DNA from: Cyclobacteriaceae bacterium
Lineage (GTDB): Bacteria; Bacteroidota; Bacteroidia; Cytophagales; Cyclobacteriaceae
Assembly (NCBI GenBank): GCA_028285445.1
Contig: JANQPQ010000046.1
Coordinates: 124,001-188,000, forward strand
Length of the DNA stretch: 64,000 nucleotides
Direction: 5' to 3'
Shown: positions 16,594 to 25,730 of the stretch, in pieces
Numbering within the stretch: position 1 is the first letter of the stretch
How the letters are laid out: every line of letters starts with the position of its first letter
The notes under the pieces: generated by a model
The model's input: the letters and a program-made list of their open reading frames with translations, nothing else
Told to the model about the DNA's origin: nothing
Databases searched by the model: none
Position numbers and translations under genes: made by a program

Positions 16594-17930
16594 TTTCCGA
16601 TTTGAGCCTTGAAGGATTTTAGCTCATCTTCTGTAAAGCCCGGAGGAGCTGCTTCAGTATCCTTAGTAATAGTAGCCTTATCACCAAACACACTAGTTAC
16701 CTCCAACGATGTGGTGCCTCCAAAACCTCGATTGGAAATTAGCTGAAAAATGTTTTGCTGGTCAGCTTTTAGGTTTTCGAGGACGGACTTACAATCCTCA
16801 AATCTTAAATATCCCAAGTAGGCGGGAAAGCCAGAGTAGGTAAGATCTTCGGGAACCAGTAAGCCGAGATACTCAACTTCGTAGGACTGCTTGCCATTTG
16901 CCTCTTTCATGCTTTCAACTATCACAACCTGATCTAATTTCTCGATGGGGATATTAACTGAATCAAGGCCCCTCTCAGTTGTGAACTTACTGGTAAAGGC
17001 ATTGAGATCCTGCTCTGCTAATGTTCCGTCAACTTTTTTGTAGTGTAAGGGGATGTCGCCTGAAGCGCCGGCCTCATAAAGGCTCACTACCACATTCTGG
17101 TCGTCATTAAAAAGTGGTTTATTCTTTGGATCGTTAAGATCAATTAGGCGTTCTAGCTTGTAGGAGAGGTAGGTTTCTTCAGCTGGCAACCCGGCAGCAT
17201 CCAACCCTCCCTTGGTCATTGCTTGAAAAACATCTTTGATGAAGGGCTCAGCCTGTTTTACTTCATCACCACCAAAGTCTACCGTTGAAAAGAATACTTC
17301 ATCCGCATTGTCGTTCATTACTGAGAGCACCTCAGCCCGATACAATCCCATTTCTATGGCTTTGCTGAAATTGGTTCTTTGACCGTGGTTAAATGGGTTA
17401 ATCCATTCAGTTCGGGAGTCCTCCCTAAATAATTCGAGGCAATCCTTGTATCTAAAGGAACCAACGTAATGATCGATCCCATCTGTTTTGTGCCTTCCAC
17501 TGACGAATAGATCAATCCAGAGCGGTGAGGAAGATGATATCTTGTTTCCCTCAACCTGAACTTCTTCCAGTACCCGAAAATGCATTTGATCGGCTTCATA
17601 ATATTCAACAGTCTCATCTCCTTTCTCTTCATCATCATCATCAAGACCGGCGAACAGGTCGGTTTTGACTTCCAGGCGCTTTAATACATTTTGTCGTTGA
17701 ATCATTCGGGGCTGATCGAGGCGGCCAAGTATGTACCGAAAGGAACTGATCTTGCCGTCCTTCAAACCGTCCAGCACAACCCTGGCCAACTCGCGTCCTT
17801 CTGCGAAGAATGGTTTATTCTCAGTCATGCCTGGGGTAATGGTCTTCTCTAAATAAAACTTCCCATCCCGGTTAGCATTGCTAAAGGAAAACAGCAGCGC
17901 TGTAATCACTAATATTTGAACAAGTTTCAT
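16590..17930 (-). CDS. Secreted two-repeat protein, faintly GldN-like
   Basis: 446 aa from ATG 17930. Signal peptide (LVQILVITALLFSFSNA) and no membrane segment after it. The protein seems built from two related halves: each has an opening LERLxDL/VLDGLKDGKI-like segment and a later strand-rich part (YVGSFRYKDCLELF and YLGYLRFEDCKSVL). The first half also has NPFNHGQRTNFSKAIEMGLY, which recalls the NPxNDxxRxxxDDxFxxRxF region of GldN/PorN, a periplasmic ring protein of type IX secretion. The likeness is weak and no gld/por gene is adjacent. It may simply be an uncharacterised secreted protein. Confidence 0.55.
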   Translation of the reverse strand: MKLVQILVITALLFSFSNANRDGKFYLEKTITPGMTENKPFFAEGRELARVVLDGLKDGKISSFRYILGRLDQPRMIQRQNVLKRLEVKTDLFAGLDDDDEEKGDETVEYYEADQMHFRVLEEVQVEGNKISSSSPLWIDLFVSGRHKTDGIDHYVGSFRYKDCLELFREDSRTEWINPFNHGQRTNFSKAIEMGLYRAEVLSVMNDNADEVFFSTVDFGGDEVKQAEPFIKDVFQAMTKGGLDAAGLPAEETYLSYKLERLIDLNDPKNKPLFNDDQNVVVSLYEAGASGDIPLHYKKVDGTLAEQDLNAFTSKFTTERGLDSVNIPIEKLDQVVIVESMKEANGKQSYEVEYLGLLVPEDLTYSGFPAYLGYLRFEDCKSVLENLKADQQNIFQLISNRGFGGTTSLEVTSVFGDKATITKDTEAAPPGFTEDELKSFKAQIGN

Positions 17931-18089
17931 CAATTAGGGTTTATAAGGATTCAATAAGCTGCCGTGTAGCAGTTTACTTTGGGTGCTTTCGGTAACTTTC
18001 AATTTAAGAAATTTCGAAGAGAAAAAGCAGATTTAGCCAAAATTGCAATTTCGCTCCTGGTGATAGAAAAGCTGGCAACCAGTGGTTTC

Positions 18090-18632
18090 TCAGGAAATTT
18101 CTTCAGAGAGTATAAATCGCACGCTGAGAGCCCCCATTTCATCAAGAGCCTTTGCGACATCACCAGTTTTCAATTCAACTCCTTTCACTGCATCATTCAC
18201 CACCCATGTGTTGAATCCCTTTTTGGATGCATCAATTGCTGAAGCTTTTACGCAATAGTCAGTGGCTAATCCGGTCAGGTACAAGTCAGTGACGCCGTTG
18301 TCTATCAGAAATTGGTTGAGGTCAGCCGATGTTGCTTCAAAAGCAGAATAGCCATCGTCTTTGTTATCTGTACCCTTTAGGAAGATTTTATCGATGTTGG
18401 TGCTGTTTAATTCAGGGTGAAATTCGGCACCCTCGGTACCGGCAACACAGTGTACAGGCCATTTCTCAAAATGAACAGTTTCCATCGGGTGCCAATCTTT
18501 CGAAGCAACAACCAGATCAAACCTTTCCATCAGTTGGTTAACAGTCATTACTATCTTATCGCCATCCTCAACCGCCAAGGACCCTCCCGGGCAAAAATCA
18601 TTCTGTAAATCGACAATTAACAGAGCTCTCAT
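18090..18632 (-). CDS. pncA: Nicotinamidase
   Basis: 180 aa, cytoplasmic isochorismatase-fold enzyme hydrolysing nicotinamide to nicotinate. The catalytic triad is visible as Asp8 (IVDLQNDF), Lys86 (FLKGTD) and Cys127 (LATDYCV). The metal ligands Asp46, His48, His54 and His61 lie in SKDWHPMETVHFEKWPVHC. The length is normal for the family. Its ATG overlaps the stop of pncB by 4 nt (ATGA), so the two are translated in tandem and form the nicotinamide to nicotinate-mononucleotide branch of NAD salvage. Confidence 0.95.
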   Translation of the reverse strand: MRALLIVDLQNDFCPGGSLAVEDGDKIVMTVNQLMERFDLVVASKDWHPMETVHFEKWPVHCVAGTEGAEFHPELNSTNIDKIFLKGTDNKDDGYSAFEATSADLNQFLIDNGVTDLYLTGLATDYCVKASAIDASKKGFNTWVVNDAVKGVELKTGDVAKALDEMGALSVRFILSEEIS

Positions 18633-20062
18633 TGGCTTGTGAATTTATTCCTGATATTCTCAATCATAGTACTGCGTAGTTGCAACAACTTTTCCCCCAC
18701 TCCAATTTTATACTCATGAGGGTTTTCAAACCGCTTATGCTCAGGGGGCAATTGGTGTAATCTTGATTTTGAGAAGCTGTAAATATTTTCAAGTGACTCC
18801 ACTGGATGCGACCTTTTTCCATTTTCCATTTGCACTTTCAGCAGAGCTTCACCGGTAAGGGAAGATGTTTCCATATGTTTTTGCTGATCGGCGGGATGGT
18901 GAATGCGGTTTTCCTTTTCACCCTGAGTAAAAATGCCATCAGCGACAAAGCAATTATCCCCATCAGTAAATCGATATACAGACTTTTGCCCGGGAAGAAT
19001 TGTTTTTTCCTTGTTGTCAGATATTTTGAGCCTGGGCACACCATCGAAGCTAGAAAGTTTATAGACCCCATCCAGGGCGGCATCGGTTTTTCCCGTTACC
19101 AGGCTCGTACCCACGCCAAATACATCAATTGGCGAGTCTTGCTCGCGCAGGCTCTTTATAATGTGTTCATCAAGTTGGTTCGATACGGCTATTTGTACAT
19201 AGCCAAGACCTGCAGTATCTAACATCTTTCTGGATTTCTTACTTAGGTATGAGAGATCTCCGCTATCAAGCCTAATGCCTCTGAGCTTTTGCCCATTTTC
19301 CTCCATTTCCTTGGCCACGGTAATAGCATTAGGTACGCCACTTCTTAGCGTGTTATAGGTGTCTACCAAAAAGAAGCAATTATTGGGGAAAGCCTTCGCA
19401 TAGGCCCGAAATGCTTCTAGTTCATCCTGAAAACTCTCGATCCAGCTATGGGCTTGGGTGCCAGTAGATTTGATATCATAGAGTTTGGCACCAAACGTAT
19501 GGGAAGTGCTATCAAACCCACCAATTACTGCCGCTCTGCTGGCGTGTATGCTCCCCAATCCTTGTGCCCTGCGCAGGCCAAAATCAATTAATGTACAGTC
19601 GCCGGCACTTTGCCTCATACGGGCCGCTTTGGTGGCAATTAAACTTTGGAAATTTAGAATGTTGAGTAACAGACTCTCAATGAGTTGGGCTTCAATGATA
19701 TTTCCTCTAACCAATAAAACCGGCTCACCAGGAAATACTATTTCCCCTTCTCTCATGGCTTCAACTTCTCCTGAGAATCTAAAACTCTCCAAGTAACTTA
19801 AGAAGGTTTTGTCGAAACCAGCCTCCTTGAGAAATTCCAAATCACTATCATCAAATTTCAGTGCTTCAAGTGATTGCAGCAGATCGGATAAACCGGCGAA
19901 AACCACATACCCTCCGCCAAATGGGTTTAACCTAAAGAAATAATCGAAAGTAGCTTCTTTATGCTGCCACCCATTTAGAAAATATCCCTGGGCCATGGTT
20001 AGCTCATAGAAATCAGTATAAAGGCCAGACGTTAGTGGGTTATTGTGCAATCGTTTAGTCAA
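18629..20062 (-). CDS. pncB: Nicotinate phosphoribosyltransferase
   Basis: 477 aa, cytoplasmic. Converts nicotinate and PRPP to nicotinate mononucleotide, with ATP hydrolysis. Landmarks are the N-terminal LYTDFYELTMAQGYF, FDYFFRLNPFGGGY, LIDFGLRRAQG (histidine-loop neighbourhood), HSWIESF and FGVGTSLVTGKTDAALDGVYKL. Start is TTG 20062 (M-T-K-R), as no ATG is in frame until residue 23, which lies inside the conserved start. First gene of the pncB-pncA operon. No NiaR-type site is recognised in the upstream 367 nt. Confidence 0.93.
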   Translation of the reverse strand: MTKRLHNNPLTSGLYTDFYELTMAQGYFLNGWQHKEATFDYFFRLNPFGGGYVVFAGLSDLLQSLEALKFDDSDLEFLKEAGFDKTFLSYLESFRFSGEVEAMREGEIVFPGEPVLLVRGNIIEAQLIESLLLNILNFQSLIATKAARMRQSAGDCTLIDFGLRRAQGLGSIHASRAAVIGGFDSTSHTFGAKLYDIKSTGTQAHSWIESFQDELEAFRAYAKAFPNNCFFLVDTYNTLRSGVPNAITVAKEMEENGQKLRGIRLDSGDLSYLSKKSRKMLDTAGLGYVQIAVSNQLDEHIIKSLREQDSPIDVFGVGTSLVTGKTDAALDGVYKLSSFDGVPRLKISDNKEKTILPGQKSVYRFTDGDNCFVADGIFTQGEKENRIHHPADQQKHMETSSLTGEALLKVQMENGKRSHPVESLENIYSFSKSRLHQLPPEHKRFENPHEYKIGVGEKLLQLRSTMIENIRNKFTSQ

Positions 20063-20429
20063 AGGGATTCAATTCAAATTAAGTACAATTTGACCGAAAG
20101 GTCTAGCTGTCGAGCTTCTTTCACCTGTGGTGATTGCTTGCACTTGTAGTTAAATGCAAACAATGTTACAAAAGTGCCAGATAATGCAATAAATCTCCCT
20201 AATAAAAAGGGGTAGGATATCCTTCTTTGCACCAGGCTGCCTGAATCTGGGCATTGGCATCAGGTGCGCCCTTGGAAGAGATGACCTGATTTCTCGACCT
20301 GGAGGTAAATGCATGTTGCAGTTTTGTTGTAGCTCAATGGTGAAAACCTCGGGGTACAACAAACCCATGTTACAAAGATCCGATGTTTTGAAATACAGCC
20401 ACCACAACCAAAAGCTTTAGCTAAATACC
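20063..20429. other. 367-nt divergent intergenic region
   Basis: Lies between pncB (minus) and the TPR-HTH pair (plus). The 85-aa minus-strand frame inside it has no conserved features and is rejected. The clearest structure is TTTGTTGTA (20323-20331) pairing with TACAACAAA (20355-20363), 9 bp around a 23-nt loop, about 67 nt before the TTG start of the regulator gene. No known riboswitch is recognised. Confidence 0.5.
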
Positions 20430-22184
20430 TTGGAAAGAAATGAACGACAAGTGAAAAAGTATTTAAAGTATTTATTGACCCTCTGCCTTGGGGGAGCAGT
20501 CTTCCTATGTGCAGCGCAAACCGGACGAACCTTGGATAGTCTACAAAAGGAGCTAAGACTACCTGGTGGCAGCAATAACCCGGAGATATTCATCGAGATA
20601 ACCTCGTTAATGGCCCCGGTTCACACCGATTCCGCCATTGTATATGGGGACAAAGCTCTGGCCCATCCGGCAATTGTATCAGACGCTAATCTTAAGGTGA
20701 AGGCCATGCAAAATTTAGGCAAGGCACATCTCCTGGCAGGCAACTTCTTTCAAGCCATCGCCTTGTTTGATTCAACCAGGGTTATTCTAGCAGAAAAGGG
20801 AGATTCAGCCTCTTTATCAATGCTCAATAACTACCTCGGCAATGCTCATTATCACATGGGGAATTATCCTATAGCCACCAGCTATTACGAGAAATATTTT
20901 CAATATGCCAAGTCTCAAAGGGATAGTGCGCGTGTTGCTGAGGCATCAATGAAACTGGGAGATTTGTTTAGCCAGGTAGGAGACTATTCTGCAGCCAAGG
21001 AATATACCCTAACGTCAATTAATGAATACAAAATGCTGGGAGATTTTAACAATCTTTCCGGTGCCCACAATAGCCTGGGTACTATTCACCTTTTGGCGAG
21101 CAACTATAAGGAAGCAGAAAAAGCATTTCAGGAGGCTTTGGACATTTCCCTTCGAGCTAGCAACAAGCACCTGCAGGCGGTAGTTAACTGCAATCTGGGA
21201 GAGCTCAGTTTAAAGCAAAACCTTCCATCAAGGGCCATGGATTATTACAAGAGAGCAGAGGCACTATTTGAAACAATTTCGAACCAACCAGGGCTTGCAG
21301 GTGCCCGCCTGGAGATAGCTCGCTGCCTGCTTCAAACGAATCAATTGAACAAAGCCCACGAATATCTGGAAAGGGGGTTTCGTCTTAGTGAGGTAATTCA
21401 AGATTATAGCAAAATCAAAATCGGCCTAAAGACCAAAGCTGACTTGTATTACACCAAAGGAGATTTCGACGAGGCAATTGCTTATGACCTAATGGCGGAA
21501 AGGCTTGAAGACAGTTTGGATAACGCTGAGGTAGAAAACAAACTAGCACAGCTGAGATACCTGCACGCAGTCAAGAAAAAAGAGCAAGACTTAATTCTGC
21601 AACAAAAGGAAAAAGCAGTTCTGCAAGCCAACATGAAAAACTTATCCTTAACACGGAATTTGGTTTTCATCGGGGCTGGTATAGTCCTAATTGGAGGATT
21701 ACTGATATACGGAAGGTTTCAATATCGGAACCGTGTCTTGCGTTCTTCGGTAGACCTTAAGAGCCGGGAGCTGGTTTCCAGATCGTTACAAGTAAATGAA
21801 AATCACAAGTTAATTGAGAGCTTACAAGCTGATGTTGCCAGGGAAATGGAGAACTTAACTGGAGAACACCGCAGGGGTTTATTGAATATTAAGAGGGCGT
21901 TATCCAGCAACCTAGAGGCTGATAAAAACTGGGAAACCCTCAAAATTCACTTTGAGAAAGTGAACCCCAAGTTTTTCAACAGGCTAAATGAGAAATTCCC
22001 AGGACTTACTACGAATGAGCGCAAGCTTTGTGCATACTTAAGACTTGATCTATCAAGCAAAGAGATTGCAGCCCTCCTAAATGTAACACACCGTTCTGCC
22101 CAGGTGGCCAGATACCGTCTGAAGAAAAAAATGGGGCTTGGCGAAGAGGTGAATTTTGTAGACTTCATACAGAAATTTCAATAA
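20430..22184 (+). CDS. TPR - transmembrane - HTH regulator (second subtype)
   Basis: 584 aa. Signal-like N-terminus (YLLTLCLGGAVFLCAA), TPR array (about 60-370), coiled coil, membrane helix (about 411-430, LVFIGAGIVLIGGLLIYG), second coiled coil and C-terminal HTH with LSSKEIAALLNVTHRSAQVARYR. This HTH differs from the 8930/10699 pair (NVTHRSAQ in place of GISPDSVK), marking a second subtype. The start may be TTG 20430 or GTG 20451; the latter gives a compact lysine-rich signal peptide. Overlaps the next gene by 1 nt (TAATG). Confidence 0.85.
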   Translation: MERNERQVKKYLKYLLTLCLGGAVFLCAAQTGRTLDSLQKELRLPGGSNNPEIFIEITSLMAPVHTDSAIVYGDKALAHPAIVSDANLKVKAMQNLGKAHLLAGNFFQAIALFDSTRVILAEKGDSASLSMLNNYLGNAHYHMGNYPIATSYYEKYFQYAKSQRDSARVAEASMKLGDLFSQVGDYSAAKEYTLTSINEYKMLGDFNNLSGAHNSLGTIHLLASNYKEAEKAFQEALDISLRASNKHLQAVVNCNLGELSLKQNLPSRAMDYYKRAEALFETISNQPGLAGARLEIARCLLQTNQLNKAHEYLERGFRLSEVIQDYSKIKIGLKTKADLYYTKGDFDEAIAYDLMAERLEDSLDNAEVENKLAQLRYLHAVKKKEQDLILQQKEKAVLQANMKNLSLTRNLVFIGAGIVLIGGLLIYGRFQYRNRVLRSSVDLKSRELVSRSLQVNENHKLIESLQADVAREMENLTGEHRRGLLNIKRALSSNLEADKNWETLKIHFEKVNPKFFNRLNEKFPGLTTNERKLCAYLRLDLSSKEIAALLNVTHRSAQVARYRLKKKMGLGEEVNFVDFIQKFQ

Positions 22185-23941
22185 TGATTTTGACCATGGA
22201 AGCAACATCTGGCTTTTATGCCAAAATGTTGGCAATGGTGCAACTTGTGTTGCTTGCCACTTTTGCCAGGGGCTTTACGATGCCGCCTCAGGAGATTGAT
22301 AGCCTTAAGCAGTTTGTAAAGCGTACCGAAGGCGCTGCACGTATCAGTGCGATCCTCGATCTAGCCGAAATGTATCAAATTGTTGACCTTGATTCCATGA
22401 GCTACTACTTAAAAATGGCAGCTGATGAGTTAAAGCAGGGACAACACATCCTGAAGGCGAGAATCCACTTGCTTAGAGGGGATTTAATATATAGAAAAGG
22501 AAATTATGACCAAGCCCTGTTACAACTGGACACCGCCAGGAGGCTGTATAAGAAAAGTAACCATAACAGAGGTATAGCGAATGTTTCCAATTTGCAGGGT
22601 ACTATTCATAAGCACAAGGGCAACCTACCCCTTGCTCTCAAGTATTCAATACAAAGCCTTGAGATTGTATTAGACGAAGGAGACTCTACAAGAATACCAG
22701 TTCTCTACAGGAGCATTGGCCTGCTTTATAGGGAAATGAAAGATTTTGAGCAGATGCTCAATTACACAAAACGGGCCTTAGACTATTACGATACCCCCCT
22801 TTTACAGCACAACAGAGGAGGTTTGCTAATGAACATAGGATTGACCTACAGGGATCTAAGGCAGTATACTCAGGCTCTGGCATATTTACACGAGGCCTTG
22901 TCGGTGGCTAGCAAATACAACCAATTAGGTCTTGAGGCCTTGACCAGGTATAATATCGGGAGGCTTCATTCCGACAGGTTCGAAGTGGCTAAGGGTAGGA
23001 AATTCCTTACAGAGGCCAGGCAAGGCTTTGTTAAAGTCGGTTGGGAATGGGGCAAAATAATTTGCGATTTACAATTGTCGAAATGCCTTCTGTTTGAGCA
23101 AAAAATCTCCCTTGCGGAATCCCTTGCTTTAAGGAGCCTGCGACAAGCATTGGACTTAAAAATGGCAAAACAAACCTTGGAAGGCTATTCGTTGCTCTCA
23201 AAGATTTATTACAGCCAACATGACTTTGAGAAGGGCTTTCAATACAAGCTATCAGCGCAAAACTTCACGGATAGCTTGAAGCACGGTGAAATTGACAACT
23301 GGCTAAGTGCTCTCAGAGTTCAGCATGAGTTGGAAATAAAGGAGTCAGAGATTCTACTTGGCGAGCACGAAACCGCTGTGTTACAAACTAAGAAAGCCAA
23401 CTTGGTTTTGTCCCGAAATCTCGCCATAGCCAGCATAGTATTTACCTTGATGATTATCCTTTGGATTATCAACCACTATCGATACAGGAATAAAACTCTG
23501 AAATCAACGCTGGCCTTAAAGAATAGGGAGTTGGTTTCTCGCTCACTGCAAATCAATGAAAATCAGAAGCTGATCAACAAGCTCGAGGCCGACATTAACA
23601 AGGTGTTATCCAATATGGCACCCGAGTTGCGACAGGGGTTGAAATCTCTTGCTGAATCTCTTTCTGAAAATTCAGAATCTGATAAAAGCTGGGATACGCT
23701 GAAGCGACACTTCGATGAAGTACATCCCAACTTCTTTAAGAAACTAAATGCCAAATTCCCGAAATTAACCACCAACGAAAGAAAGCTCTGCGCTTATCTG
23801 CGACTTGACCTTTCATCGAAGGAAATCTCTTCATTGCTTAATGTCACTCATCGCAGTGCCCAAGTGGCTCGTTATCGTCTCAAGAAGAAGATGGGGCTAG
23901 ACGAAAGCCAGGATTTCATTCGATTCATACAGCAAATTTGA
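22184..23941 (+). CDS. TPR - transmembrane - HTH regulator (second subtype)
   Basis: 585 aa with the layout of the previous gene: hydrophobic N-terminus (MVQLVLLATFARGF), TPR repeats, coiled coil, membrane helix (about 414-432, LAIASIVFTLMIILWII), coiled coil, and the HTH LSSKEISSLLNVTHRSAQVARYRLKK. The ATG overlaps the stop of the preceding gene in TAATG, so the pair is translationally coupled. The near-identical HTH and different TPR halves suggest a two-component-like pair that could hetero-oligomerise on DNA while sensing different inputs. No kinase or phospho-acceptor is visible. Confidence 0.85.
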   Translation: MILTMEATSGFYAKMLAMVQLVLLATFARGFTMPPQEIDSLKQFVKRTEGAARISAILDLAEMYQIVDLDSMSYYLKMAADELKQGQHILKARIHLLRGDLIYRKGNYDQALLQLDTARRLYKKSNHNRGIANVSNLQGTIHKHKGNLPLALKYSIQSLEIVLDEGDSTRIPVLYRSIGLLYREMKDFEQMLNYTKRALDYYDTPLLQHNRGGLLMNIGLTYRDLRQYTQALAYLHEALSVASKYNQLGLEALTRYNIGRLHSDRFEVAKGRKFLTEARQGFVKVGWEWGKIICDLQLSKCLLFEQKISLAESLALRSLRQALDLKMAKQTLEGYSLLSKIYYSQHDFEKGFQYKLSAQNFTDSLKHGEIDNWLSALRVQHELEIKESEILLGEHETAVLQTKKANLVLSRNLAIASIVFTLMIILWIINHYRYRNKTLKSTLALKNRELVSRSLQINENQKLINKLEADINKVLSNMAPELRQGLKSLAESLSENSESDKSWDTLKRHFDEVHPNFFKKLNAKFPKLTTNERKLCAYLRLDLSSKEISSLLNVTHRSAQVARYRLKKKMGLDESQDFIRFIQQI

Positions 23942-24124
23942 ACGAAATGCCTGCATCGCTGCAGCTTTGTTGTACACCCAATTTTCAACCTAAGATGCCC
24001 ATATCCTACTATTGTATTGTCGTTCTGACTCGGACGATGGCAGTTGTTGAGGTTCTAAATTTTTCAACTGCCTCGTCCCAGGGTCTAAATATGCTGAAGA
24101 ACAGAGGAAATTTTTACCTCCGCG

Positions 24125-24170
24125 CATGGAAGTCCTACGTTACCCTTTAGGGTCGTAGGGCCACTCCATG
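24125..24170. terminator. Large three-segment hairpin between convergent genes
   Basis: CATGGA (24125-24130) pairs with TCCATG (24165-24170), CCTACG (24134-24139) with CGTAGG (24154-24159) and ACCC (24142-24145) with GGGT (24150-24153) around TTTA. Seventeen of the paired positions are perfect if small internal loops are allowed. There is no T-run. Position between convergent genes suggests a bidirectional terminator, but a repeat-type (REP-like) element is also possible. Confidence 0.5.
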
Positions 24171-24190
24171 CCAAAATCTTCCCAGCGGGC

Positions 24191-25567
24191 TTATTGCACC
24201 GCCACCACTATTTCTTCAAGGAACTTAGCAAAATCAAAATCGCCATATTTGGTTTGTCCCATCCTTACTACAACCAGCTTCTTAGAGGGTATAATAAATA
24301 CACGCTGCCCTTCAAATCCATTCATTGAATACATGTCAGCAGGTAGGTTGGGGTAGTACCACCTGGTGGGGTCGTCGGCTGAACCGGCATTCAACCAAAA
24401 ATGAGCGCCGTATGCACCCTTTGATTTCGCCGTAGGAGTATACGAGTATTGCACCCAGCCTTGGGGTAAAATCCTTTCACCGTTCCAAATGCCATCTTGA
24501 TAATAAAGCAATCCAAGCTTAGCCCAGTCTCGGGGAGTGGCCCACATATAGGAGGAGCCTACGTAAGTGCCGCCCGCGTCAGTTTCAATCAATGCAGATC
24601 TCATTCCAAGCTTGTCAAAGAGTTCATCTTGGGCAAAATCAAGGTAGGGGGATTTAATAGCCTGTCTCACTATCATGGAGATGATATTGGAAGTTCCACT
24701 GGAGTAATACCATGTGGAATCCGGATCTGTGATTAGATCAAGGGTGGCAGCAAACTCTCCCATATTATCACTTCTGAACAGCATATTGGTGGCATTCCCG
24801 GGTGACCCGTAATCTTCGACCCATTCCAGGCCACTGCTCATTCTTAACAGATGATCTAAGGTTATGCCAGACCGTGAATCATTTGGCTTCTGCCATAGAT
24901 TCACAGGAGCCGGGGCGTCAACATCTAAATGGCCATAGCTATCAAGAATTCCAACCAAGGTGCTGGTAACGCTTTTCGTCATGGACCAACCGATCTGCGG
25001 AGTGTTGGCGTCAAACCCGTTCCCATACTTCTCGGCGACTAGGAATCCGTCGTATAGAACAACGATACCTCTTGTGTTCTTTTTGCGTTCTATATTATCT
25101 TCGATAAATGCCTCATTTACAGTATTCCACAGCTTATCTATGTCGATACCAGCCGGCACACTGTCAGTAAGCATATAGCCAAGGGGCCAAGCTAGAGTAT
25201 CTAGGTCAAGCCCTGGTTTTTTGACTGAATACTTTTGAGCTTTTAGCTCTTCCTGTGAGAGGCCATTTACTATAGCACACCCAAGACCTGATCTGAAAAC
25301 AGCCGTTCTCCGGGCAAGCCCGAAGACGGAGGCGGTGGCGGTAGAGTCGTCAAGATTGACATCAAATGTGCCAAGCGATAGAGGAAAGCTCCCCAGTTCG
25401 TTGTCCAGAATTGATTGCTTTTCTCTGCCGGAGATGAAGGTGCATGAGCACATGTTTTTGGCGCCGTATCCCGAAATAATAGGCAGTGCGTTCCAGGCAT
25501 ATCTGACGGCAAGTAGCAATGCCAGAATTATAATAAGAGACGTGAATCTTTTTATATGCTTTTTCAT
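24191..25567 (-). CDS. Beta-lactamase-family serine hydrolase
   Basis: 458 aa. N-terminal membrane anchor or signal (about 10-27), then a class C/esterase-type serine hydrolase fold. The catalytic SxxK appears as SMTK in IGWSMTKSVTSTLVGIL, and the second motif as YSSGTSN. The closing basic motif is not obvious. Segments like GITLDHLLRMSSGLEW and WATPRDWAKLGLLY are typical of the S12 peptidase/esterase group. The first ~130 residues are a poorly conserved extension with two cysteines in NMCSCTF. Likely a periplasmic esterase or peptidase; a true beta-lactamase is unlikely. Confidence 0.85.
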   Translation of the reverse strand: MKKHIKRFTSLIIILALLLAVRYAWNALPIISGYGAKNMCSCTFISGREKQSILDNELGSFPLSLGTFDVNLDDSTATASVFGLARRTAVFRSGLGCAIVNGLSQEELKAQKYSVKKPGLDLDTLAWPLGYMLTDSVPAGIDIDKLWNTVNEAFIEDNIERKKNTRGIVVLYDGFLVAEKYGNGFDANTPQIGWSMTKSVTSTLVGILDSYGHLDVDAPAPVNLWQKPNDSRSGITLDHLLRMSSGLEWVEDYGSPGNATNMLFRSDNMGEFAATLDLITDPDSTWYYSSGTSNIISMIVRQAIKSPYLDFAQDELFDKLGMRSALIETDAGGTYVGSSYMWATPRDWAKLGLLYYQDGIWNGERILPQGWVQYSYTPTAKSKGAYGAHFWLNAGSADDPTRWYYPNLPADMYSMNGFEGQRVFIIPSKKLVVVRMGQTKYGDFDFAKFLEEIVVAVQ

Positions 25568-25670
25568 GGTTACTTAACTGGGTGATACCCCGCTTATCAT
25601 AAAAAATCAACTATCACCAGGCTGGGATCGTCTTATTCACTACAAAACTTCTTCATATACTTTTAGGTTT

Positions 25671-25699
25671 AGGGCAAGCTGAATTGATCAATTTGCCCT
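25671..25699. promoter_or_regulatory. Nested palindrome upstream of the serine hydrolase
   Basis: AGGGCAA (25671-25677) pairs with TTGCCCT (25693-25699), and the 12-nt perfect palindrome AATTGATCAATT (25682-25693) lies inside. It sits between the DUF3127 gene end and the serine hydrolase start. T-rich sequence follows only on the plus strand, which has no gene end here. An operator is therefore a little more likely than a terminator. Confidence 0.35.
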
Positions 25700-25730
25700 T
25701 ACTTTTTTCGGTATGAAGAGTTTTACTTTT

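Noticed and set aside
20150-20407. 85-aa minus-strand frame in the pncB gap
   Set aside because: No recognisable features, odd composition, and it covers a hairpin and regulatory region.
23938-24150. 70-aa plus-strand frame after the regulator pair
   Set aside because: Overlaps the end of the real gene and the hairpin; composition unlike neighbours.
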